Shown piece by piece: positions 8,466 to 13,758 of a stretch of DNA of 13,758 bases (the first letter of the stretch is position 1; every line of letters begins with the position of its first letter). Source of the DNA: JBNLBT01 sp050303435 (GTDB lineage: Bacteria > Pseudomonadota > Gammaproteobacteria > Xanthomonadales > Marinicellaceae); assembly GCA_050303435.1 (NCBI GenBank), contig JBNLBT010000087.1, forward strand, positions 1-13,758, written 5' to 3'. Under the pieces are notes generated by a model. The model ran no database searches. It saw only the letters and a list, made by a program, of their open reading frames with translations, and had not been told where the DNA came from. A program made the translations under genes and the position numbers.

Positions 8466-9098
8466 ATGATAAAAAACAGACTTTTGAGCGCGGCGGTGCT
8501 GGCCGCGGCGGTGACGGCGCTGCTGTACTGGGGCATGAGTGCTTTGATTAAACAGGACACGCGCCTGGGCTTTGAAGAGCGCGCGCCGCTGGATTTGAAT
8601 TTCACCCGGGTGCCCAAGGAAGAGGAAACCCATATTAAAGACCGCATTAAAAAACCTGAACGGACACCAGTCAAACAACCGCCCAACGTCAAGCCTTTGC
8701 AGTTGGATCAGCCCACGCCACCGGATCGGATCATGGCCATTGAAACTCGCACCGTCTTGACTGGCACCGGACCCGAAGTGATCGGCTTACCGAATTTGCC
8801 CGGAGACGGCTCTGGCCAGGCGTCCGGTGAACTGATTTGCATCGTGTGCATCGCGCCACTGTACCCACGCAAAGCGTTGATCGCCAAAATCGAAGGCTGG
8901 GTCAAAGTGCAGTTTGAAGTCACGCCTTCAGGCGCGGTGATCAACCCCAAAGTGATTGACGCCAAACCGGCGCGCCTGTTCAACCAGGCCGCATTGAATG
9001 CGATCAGCAAATTCAAGTTCAAACCCAAGGTGGTCAACGGCCAGGCGGTCAGCCAGATCGCCACACAGACCATTGAGTTTGAATTGCCCAAGCAGTGA
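8466..9098 (+). CDS. TonB2-type energy transducer protein
   Basis: A 210-residue inner-membrane protein that in its family couples the ExbB/ExbD proton channel to outer-membrane receptors. Residues 6-27 form one N-terminal membrane anchor. The segment DLNFTRVPKEEE followed by a K/P-rich linker (about 58-87) resembles TonB2-family proteins rather than classical E. coli TonB. The C-terminal domain starts at APLYPRKAL (about 130) and runs through IEGWVKVQFEV, NPKVIDAKPARLFNQAAL, FKFKPKVVNGQAV to TIEFELPKQ. Two cysteines, C125 and C128 (CIVC), stand just before that domain, where relatives I recall have no such pair. The family usually sits next to exbB/exbD and a TPR gene; none is seen here. The next gene follows after 22 bases. 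Confidence 0.9.
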   Translation: MIKNRLLSAAVLAAAVTALLYWGMSALIKQDTRLGFEERAPLDLNFTRVPKEEETHIKDRIKKPERTPVKQPPNVKPLQLDQPTPPDRIMAIETRTVLTGTGPEVIGLPNLPGDGSGQASGELICIVCIAPLYPRKALIAKIEGWVKVQFEVTPSGAVINPKVIDAKPARLFNQAALNAISKFKFKPKVVNGQAVSQIATQTIEFELPKQ

Positions 9099-9109
9099 CC
9101 GAACGCAGC

Positions 9110-9116
9110 GAGGTGA
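9110..9116 (+). promoter_or_regulatory. Ribosome binding site deciding the start of the small exported protein
   Basis: GAGGTGA lies 4 bases before ATG 9121. It supports that start over longer in-frame readings that would begin inside the TonB-like gene. Confidence 0.65.
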
Positions 9117-9120
9117 AGTC

Positions 9121-9477
9121 ATGAAAACAACCCGAAACTGGTTCCACACATTGGGAATTGCATTGCTCGGCGCCGGTCTGGCCGGTTCAGACTTGGACCT
9201 GAACCGCCAGACCGGCCTGGATGAATCACAGCACAGCGGATGGTCTGCACAGACTTTAGTGCATCACCTGCTGGCACCATCCATCGATGCCTGTCTGTGT
9301 GTTGAAGCGGCTCCGGCCGATGCCAAAAGTGAATTGATCAATAAGGCCAAAGAGCTGGTACAAAATGGCGGCACGAAAGAACGCCCGCAGATGCCGCTGG
9401 AGAAACCCAAACCGGTGCGTCTGACCTTTCAGCCAATGCCATTGCCCCACCGCAATGAAACGCCTGAAACACTTTGA
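9121..9477 (+). CDS. Small exported protein of unknown function in the TonB-like operon
   Basis: I do not recognise this 118-residue protein. It has a short basic N-terminus and a hydrophobic stretch (about residues 8-22) consistent with a signal peptide or anchor. A CLC pair (C58, C60) within DACLCVEAAP follows, then a charged segment likely to be helical (SELINKAKELVQ), and a Pro-rich end (EKPKPVRLTFQPMPLP). The Pro-rich end and the close cysteine pair recall the linker and C125/C128 of the TonB-like protein just upstream, but there is no clear homology. The 22-base gap and its own GAGGTGA site indicate translation from the same transcript. A periplasmic accessory role is inferred from context only. 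The clear signal-like start and good ribosome site argue that it is real. Confidence 0.65.
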   Translation: MKTTRNWFHTLGIALLGAGLAGSDLDLNRQTGLDESQHSGWSAQTLVHHLLAPSIDACLCVEAAPADAKSELINKAKELVQNGGTKERPQMPLEKPKPVRLTFQPMPLPHRNETPETL

Positions 9478-9492
9478 ACGCATGCATGGGTT

Positions 9493-9516
9493 GGCGCCGG
9501 CCTCGATGCCGGCGCC
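9493..9516 (+). other. GC-rich perfect hairpin in the operon gap
   Basis: GGCGCCGGC (9493-9501) and GCCGGCGCC (9508-9516) form a perfect 9-bp stem with loop CTCGAT. A second small dyad, CGCTG/CAGCG around one G, follows at 9516-9526. No T tract follows, so this looks like an intercistronic stabiliser or attenuating hairpin, not an intrinsic terminator. Confidence 0.55.
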
Positions 9517-9558
9517 GCTGGCAGCGCTCAGATCACACATTGAATACATGCCATCGCC

Positions 9559-10131
9559 ATGCAACGATTGATTCAATGCACTGTTCTGGCCATTGTCGCC
9601 GTGTTTTTTGTTCTCTTGAATGACATTGAACTGAGATGGCCTCAATCCATCCAGGGCCAGGGCCAGGACCGGGACAAGGTCACACCGGCCTACATTTTTT
9701 TGACCCAACCCATTGCGGCCGAACGACTCATTATTCCAGATGACTGGGGCATCGATCTCACCACCCTGAAACAATTGCTCGCGCAGCTGCAAATCAAGCT
9801 GGCAGCACAAAAGACCCCATCCACCCGGATTCGTCCCAGCATGCCCGCGGCAATCGAAGTGCCCGACCAGCTCACGGGCATAGATTTTTTCGACCGACCT
9901 GAATACAGGAACGGCGCCACCTGCCATCAGGACCTGGTGATGGTGGCCGCCGATGTCGACCGCAAAGGTCGCCCCATCCATCTCCGGCTGATCCATCCCA
10001 GTCAATTCGAACGCAGAAACCGCACGGCCCTGTCCATGGTGGCCCGCGTTCCAAAACAACCCCGCATCGAGAATGGAAAGGCGGTGTATCACACCGTGCA
10101 TTACGCGATCAAACAATTTTGCGCAGGGTGA
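9559..10131 (+). CDS. Membrane-anchored protein with a diverged TonB C-terminal-like domain
   Basis: A 190-residue protein with one N-terminal hydrophobic segment (about residues 4-20, ending at LNDIELRW), a middle region without clear motif, and a C-terminal part (about 112-188) that lines up loosely with the TonB fold: VAADVDRKGRPIHLRLIHPS, then an alanine/leucine helix (RTALSMV), P, ENGKAVYHTVHYAIKQF. The closing 'x-NG-x-AV-x..' strand corresponds to VVNGQAVSQIATQTIEFEL of the upstream TonB-like protein. The usual YP entry motif is replaced by RPEYRNG. C122 and C188 could bridge the domain. There is no Pro-rich linker and no good ribosome site, and 81 bases with a hairpin separate it from the previous gene. 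TonB-like assignment is moderate; energy transduction is doubtful, and a periplasmic binding role is equally possible. Confidence 0.68.
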   Translation: MQRLIQCTVLAIVAVFFVLLNDIELRWPQSIQGQGQDRDKVTPAYIFLTQPIAAERLIIPDDWGIDLTTLKQLLAQLQIKLAAQKTPSTRIRPSMPAAIEVPDQLTGIDFFDRPEYRNGATCHQDLVMVAADVDRKGRPIHLRLIHPSQFERRNRTALSMVARVPKQPRIENGKAVYHTVHYAIKQFCAG

Positions 10132-10247
10132 TGCATCTTCGGCATTTTTTGAGTCCGTGAATTACAAATATTTCCGTTGATGGAACGCTTTGATTGAGCA
10201 TTGCAATGATTCTTTAACCCTTATTTGTGCATAAAACCGACCGGCCA

Positions 10248-10256
10248 TGCTAAAAT
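10248..10256 (+). promoter_or_regulatory. Candidate extended -10 promoter for the second FG-GAP gene
   Basis: TGCTAAAAT is an extended -10 (TGn plus TAAAAT). TTGTGC at 10225-10230 is a possible -35 but the 20-base spacer is long. A start near 10263 would give a leader of about 58 bases before ATG 10321. Confidence 0.5.
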
Positions 10257-10277
10257 CCGGCTGAGAAGGACCGTTGC

Positions 10278-10331
10278 ATGATGCGATGGAAAAAAACTGT
10301 TCACCGGGGGAAATCGACCCATGTTAAATAA
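10278..10331 (+). CDS. Possible 17-codon leader peptide overlapping the next gene start
   Basis: ATG 10278 follows GAGAAGGA (10263-10270) by 7 bases and encodes the basic peptide MMRWKKTVHRGKSTHVK, stopping at 10329-10331 inside the first codons of the FG-GAP gene. The ribosome site is at least as good as that of the large gene (GGGGGA, 9 bases before ATG 10321). Overlap of a stop with the next start is typical of translational coupling. Whether it is translated is unknown; it may be chance. Confidence 0.3.
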   Translation: MMRWKKTVHRGKSTHVK

Positions 10332-12951
10332 ATCCGCACTTTTACTCCTGTGTTACATCGTGCAAGTCCAGGCACAGGGCCACACCATCCAAAACCTGTG
10401 GCAATCCAACCCATCCCTGAAGCACATCAAAGCCGCTTTTGTGCAAGGGAACATCTCACCCAGCCCTGAGGGCTATTGGGGACAAGGCAGTTCTTATGGC
10501 AACCCGCTTGCGCTGGAAGGAAATCTGGCGTTCTTGGGTACCGGCAATTTCAATATGCCTGTTCACAGTTTTGAATATGTTGACAAAAACTGGGTCAACA
10601 CCGACCGCATCAGTTTTATTCACGCAGCTAACCCACAAATCAGAATCACAGCCATGGCTGCCTCAGGACAGCGTTTGTTCTTGGGCTCGGACACATTGCA
10701 AGGCGATGACGGCATCAAAACCGGTGGTGTCGCTGTGTTTGAAAAGATTAACCTCCATTGGGAACAAGTTCAGTTGATCAAACCGGATGAATTAAAAGCC
10801 AGCGATTATTTTGGCGCACAATTGCATGCGGATGGCGATCGAGCGGTTATCAGCGCCATAGGCGACAGTGAACACGGCAAATTCTCTGGCGCCGTTTACG
10901 TGTTTGATCGCACCCCTGAGCATTGGCAACTGACACAAAAAATTGCCAATCCAATGGACGGCTCATTCGGTTCTTCGGTGCATCTGGCCGGTGATTTATT
11001 GGCCATAGGTGCCGTTGGCGCCGACAACAACGGTGTGGCCACCGGTGCAGTGCATATATATCGGTGGGACGGTTTTGTGTGGCTGCCGGAGCAGACACTG
11101 TACCCTGAAAACGCCAATGACCATGATCGATTCGGTGCCACCCTGGCATTCAATGGCCAGGATTTGTTGATCGCTGCAACTGACAGCAACTGGACAGGCA
11201 ACGATTCGGGCGTGGTTTATTATTATCGGGAAAACGCAGGGCAATGGACATTTGTGCAAAACCTGTACGGTTCGCTGGTTGGCAACGACGACCATTTTGG
11301 CACGGACCTGGCCATGGCCGGCAACCAAGCGATCATCGGGGTAAAGAATAACAACAGCCCCGGCCGGGCCTATTTGTTTGAACTCAATAATGGCCTTTGG
11401 GGAGAAACACAGATCCTTAGTCAATCACACAATGATTTTTCCAGTACATACGGTGAACAGGTGGAAATGAACAGCACGCATCTGCTGATTGCTGATCCCA
11501 GAGATGATGCGCATGGAAAAGACGCCGGTGCGGTTTTTCCACACTTGCCGGACAATGGCTCATGGATCCAAAGCGGTTCAATGGAGATGGAGAATGGTGC
11601 GAATTTCGATTACTTTGGTTGGTCCATCAGTTTATCCGGTGATCGGGCACTGGTGGGCGCCTACGGCGACGATGACAACGGCGAAGAATCCGGCGCAGCC
11701 TACATTCTTGACTGGGATGGACAAACCTGGGTAAAAACACATAAGCTGAAGGCATCTGACGGCGCCGCAGGCGACCAATTTGGTCATGCTGTGGCTTTGT
11801 CTGGTGATACAGCGGTGATTGGCGCCCATGGCAAAGACGGAATACTAGACGAAGACATTGGACAGGCCTATGTGTTTCAGTACACACAAGGTCAATGGAT
11901 GGAGGTTCAAACTCTGCGGAAAGTACCATCAAATGCGGATCAAGAATTTGGTCGATACGTGGCCATTGATGGCGACCACATTTTGGTGAACAGCATAGGC
12001 AACCCTGGCTATGATGTGGATTTTTATTACCGGAGTGGAAACCTATGGAACCATAAATTTCAAGCCAAAGGGCCCCCTTTTGGTGGATTTGCAGTGCATG
12101 GGAACAGCGCATTGATTGGCGACCCAAACGAAGGTTTTATGAATCAGGGAGGCGCCGACCTGTATAAATGGCGTAATGATGTCCTGCAATGGGAAGACCG
12201 TGGCACTATCCATGATTCTTATGGTCCATTGAATGCCTATCTGGGCACAAAAGTCGCGTTATCGGACAACTACCTGGCGCTTTCTTCGCACCACAACGGA
12301 CCCAGCTACATTTCGATTTATAAGCGCGTCAATGACCAGGTGCAATTGCTGCAAAGACTCAATTTAAATGACCCCCTGTACATCACACGATATGTCAACT
12401 CAATGCAATTCTACGGGGATCGACTGTTTCTCGGGATGAAAACTTTTGGACCTTCACGCGGTGTCGCGGAAATGCATCAAATCATCGACAACCGCTTGCA
12501 TCGGATACAAACGATACCTGACACCGCCGACGAAATTGACAGTCATCATTTCTTTTTTGCCAATGCCGTCGCTCAATCTGAACATCATGCATTGATTGGC
12601 TCACATCAACACTCCAGACCCACAGCTCAAGCCGGCGCCGTATTTCACCTTAACTGGACCACCGCCTTCGCCCTCGGCGGCTTCGTCAACGGCCTGTATC
12701 CGAACAACAGCGTGACCCTGCAAAACAACGGCGGGGACGATCTGACGGTGGCTGAGAACGGTTTTTTTGTGTTTGACGCCTTGCTGGGAGACGCGCAGGG
12801 CTACACCGTGGCGGTGCACACTCAGCCGGCCGCGCCGATGCAAAACTGCACCGTGGTCAACGACACAGGCGCGATCACTGGCGACGATGTGTTCACGCTC
12901 GAAGTCAACTGCGACGCCGGCACGGACCGGATCTTTTACGCCGGTTTTTGA
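10321..12951 (+). CDS. Exported FG-GAP repeat protein with added C-terminal Ig-like domain
   Basis: An 876-residue exported protein; signal peptide cleaved near VQA/Q (about residue 19). About 14 FG-GAP-type repeats follow, the best being DYFGAQL (~163), GSFGSSVHL, DRFGATLAF, DHFGTDLAM, DYFGWSISL (~431) and DQFGHAVAL; repeats 10-14 are worn. The count and the mid-point at ENGANFDYFG parallel the protein at 5835, so the two are paralogs predicted to form double seven-bladed propellers. Residues about 784-867 are a separate domain (GGFVNGL, VTLQNNGGDDLTV, FFVFDALL, VAVHTQP, CTVVND), a common secreted-protein module I recall as Ig-like. The coding DNA becomes clearly GC-richer there. The end DRIFYAGF is a tail shared with neighbours, lacking the final E. 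Function unknown; extracellular adhesion or binding is inferred. Confidence 0.88.
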   Translation: MLNKSALLLLCYIVQVQAQGHTIQNLWQSNPSLKHIKAAFVQGNISPSPEGYWGQGSSYGNPLALEGNLAFLGTGNFNMPVHSFEYVDKNWVNTDRISFIHAANPQIRITAMAASGQRLFLGSDTLQGDDGIKTGGVAVFEKINLHWEQVQLIKPDELKASDYFGAQLHADGDRAVISAIGDSEHGKFSGAVYVFDRTPEHWQLTQKIANPMDGSFGSSVHLAGDLLAIGAVGADNNGVATGAVHIYRWDGFVWLPEQTLYPENANDHDRFGATLAFNGQDLLIAATDSNWTGNDSGVVYYYRENAGQWTFVQNLYGSLVGNDDHFGTDLAMAGNQAIIGVKNNNSPGRAYLFELNNGLWGETQILSQSHNDFSSTYGEQVEMNSTHLLIADPRDDAHGKDAGAVFPHLPDNGSWIQSGSMEMENGANFDYFGWSISLSGDRALVGAYGDDDNGEESGAAYILDWDGQTWVKTHKLKASDGAAGDQFGHAVALSGDTAVIGAHGKDGILDEDIGQAYVFQYTQGQWMEVQTLRKVPSNADQEFGRYVAIDGDHILVNSIGNPGYDVDFYYRSGNLWNHKFQAKGPPFGGFAVHGNSALIGDPNEGFMNQGGADLYKWRNDVLQWEDRGTIHDSYGPLNAYLGTKVALSDNYLALSSHHNGPSYISIYKRVNDQVQLLQRLNLNDPLYITRYVNSMQFYGDRLFLGMKTFGPSRGVAEMHQIIDNRLHRIQTIPDTADEIDSHHFFFANAVAQSEHHALIGSHQHSRPTAQAGAVFHLNWTTAFALGGFVNGLYPNNSVTLQNNGGDDLTVAENGFFVFDALLGDAQGYTVAVHTQPAAPMQNCTVVNDTGAITGDDVFTLEVNCDAGTDRIFYAGF
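12661..12951 (+). other. GC-rich C-terminal domain cassette within the FG-GAP gene
   Basis: Hand-counted 60-base samples give about 38% GC at 12001-12060 and 42% at 12541-12600, against 65% at 12661-12720, 53% at 12721-12780 and 72% at 12781-12840. The change coincides with the end of the propeller repeats and the start of the Ig-like module plus tail, suggesting a domain with a different history. Confidence 0.6.
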
Positions 12952-13062
12952 GTCGAACACGTCCTGTGGGAATCACCCGCGGCAGGTCGGCGATGATGCT
13001 TCGGCCTCAAGACACACGAGGCGCACAGCCGCAGGAACCCCACAATCTGTGTGCGATTGGTG

Positions 13063-13094
13063 TTGCCAAAACACCCGTCACACTGTACTAATAT
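13063..13094 (+). promoter_or_regulatory. Candidate promoter for the third FG-GAP gene
   Basis: TTGCCA (13063-13068) matches the -35 consensus at five of six bases. An AT-rich -10 region TACTAATAT begins 17 bases later at 13086; the exact hexamer is unclear. Transcription would start 25-30 bases before ATG 13128. Confidence 0.4.
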
Positions 13095-13127
13095 ACCTTA
13101 TTGTCACTGTTCAAGGAAATCCAGACC

Positions 13128-13758
13128 ATGCCCATGCATCCTAAATCAATCAGGTCGTTCTCATTCAGTTGCCTCGCAGTGCTGCTGAGTGTGTCCGCAA
13201 CACAGCCCGTTTCCGCCGCAGGCGATGAATCCGGTCCGGTGACCCGCGCCGCGCAGTTGCAGCAGCAGCTGATTGGCACACCGCTCGGACTGGCCGGTCC
13301 CAGCAGCGAGTTTGCCACCACCATCGAAAGCCGGGGGGAATGGGCCATGCTGGCGGCGCCGGTCATAAACACCGTTCTGGTGTATCGCCACGACGGCAAC
13401 GCGTGGGTGTACCATTCGCGCATCGCACCCAATCACCCCGCAACGGGTTTGGGCCGATTTGAAATGAGTCTTTCCGGCAACCGGCTGGCGGTGGCGAACA
13501 AGGACCAGGTCATGCTGTTCACCTACAATGGCGTTGACTGGAACACGCTGGAGGCGGTCTTGCAGGCGCCGCAACCGCATCAAGGATTCGGCGAGTCAAT
13601 CAGCCTCGACGGCGATCGCTTGCTGATCGGAGAACACGGGTCTGATGACCACGGCAACAACGCCGGCTCGGCCTATGTGTTCGACCGGGTGAACGGCGAA
13701 TGGCGACAAACGCAAAAACTCAACGCCTTCAACGGGGGTGAGAACGACCGGTTTGGCT
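13128..13758 (+). CDS. Exported FG-GAP repeat protein, N-terminal part (cut by right edge)
   Basis: An open reading of 210 codons runs without a stop into the right edge. It has a signal peptide ending near VSA/A (about residue 30), a Gln-rich short linker, and then FG-GAP-type repeats: a first one without the FG pair (GPSSEFATTIES), a second (LGRFEMSLSGNRLAV), a third that is textbook (GFGESISLDGDRLLIGE, DDHGNNAGSAYVFDR), and the start of a fourth (NDRFG). Its N-terminal layout (a Pro/Gly segment, a degenerate first repeat, then good repeats) parallels the two complete FG-GAP genes, making it a third paralog. ATG 13128 is preferred over an in-frame ATG at 13134 because AAGGA lies 10 bases before it. 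The codon use is GC-rich, like the C-terminal domain of the previous gene and unlike that gene's propeller part. Confidence 0.88.
   Translation, partial: MPMHPKSIRSFSFSCLAVLLSVSATQPVSAAGDESGPVTRAAQLQQQLIGTPLGLAGPSSEFATTIESRGEWAMLAAPVINTVLVYRHDGNAWVYHSRIAPNHPATGLGRFEMSLSGNRLAVANKDQVMLFTYNGVDWNTLEAVLQAPQPHQGFGESISLDGDRLLIGEHGSDDHGNNAGSAYVFDRVNGEWRQTQKLNAFNGGENDRFG

Noticed and set aside
9256..10116. A 286-codon open frame on the minus strand
   Set aside because: It overlaps two plus-strand genes with an anchor/signal segment and a TonB-like domain; its own translation shows no signal, domain or ribosome site.
10131..10150. Possible terminator after the third gene of the TonB-like module
   Set aside because: The stem is only 4 bp (ATGC/GCAT) before six T; too weak to call.
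12767..13144. A 125-codon frame across the end of the second FG-GAP gene
   Set aside because: It is a shifted reading of the GC-rich C-terminal domain; only the FE it would add to the tail was of interest and is reported separately.
5835..13758. Recurring DNA words such as GTGTATGTGTTTGAAC, considered as dispersed repeats or a CRISPR-like array
   Set aside because: They encode the recurring VYVFE strand of the FG-GAP repeats at about 160-base spacing with strong drift; no spacer/repeat structure.

Overview
The window looks like chromosomal DNA of a Gram-negative, aerobic gammaproteobacterium. GC content by eye is moderate to high. The clues are a membrane-anchored cytochrome c5-like protein, a TonB2-type energy transducer, a full-length type Lhr helicase, and large exported FG-GAP repeat proteins ending in an 'IFxxxF(E)' tail. 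From memory, such endings occur in Marinicella/Xanthomonadales-like bacteria, but I could not check this and do not claim a genus. I saw no rRNA, tRNA, insertion sequence, integrase or CRISPR array.

Layout. (1) 1-3528, minus strand: a large Lhr-type DEAH helicase that runs off the left edge. (2) 3529-3615: a compact divergent promoter region whose core is the self-complementary octamer ATTATAAT. (3) 3616-4113, plus: cytochrome c5-like protein, followed by a bidirectional terminator at 4135-4162 shared with the convergent DUF3224 gene (4187-4585, minus). (4) 4819-5718, plus: a secreted protein with a lectin/polysaccharide-lyase-like look. (5) 5835-8270, plus: an exported protein of 14 FG-GAP-type repeats. 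(6) 8466-10131, plus: a three-gene group, made of a TonB2-like transducer, a small exported protein of unknown function, and a membrane-anchored protein whose C-terminal half resembles a diverged TonB C-terminal domain. (7) 10321-12951, plus: a second 14-repeat FG-GAP protein with an added GC-rich C-terminal domain. (8) 13128-edge, plus: the start of a third FG-GAP protein.

The left part (helicase, cytochrome, DUF3224) is ordinary housekeeping or accessory content. The right 9 kb is a co-directional block of exported proteins. Two complete FG-GAP proteins each contain 14 repeats, which fits two seven-bladed beta-propellers in tandem, and three unrelated or distantly related exported proteins share a C-terminal tail of the form D-x-I-F-x-x-[AG]-F-(E). 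Embedded among them is a TonB-like module with no ExbB, ExbD or TonB-dependent receptor in view. The best candidate for an undescribed system is therefore an envelope or secretion assembly combining tail-tagged propeller proteins with a TonB-like pair. That link rests only on gene order, direction and shared motifs, and remains a hypothesis.

No stretch longer than 300 bases lacks a gene. The gaps of about 115-235 bases (4586-4818, 5719-5834, 8271-8465, 10132-10320, 12952-13127) hold the promoters, dyads and leader noted below, and otherwise show nothing I can support.
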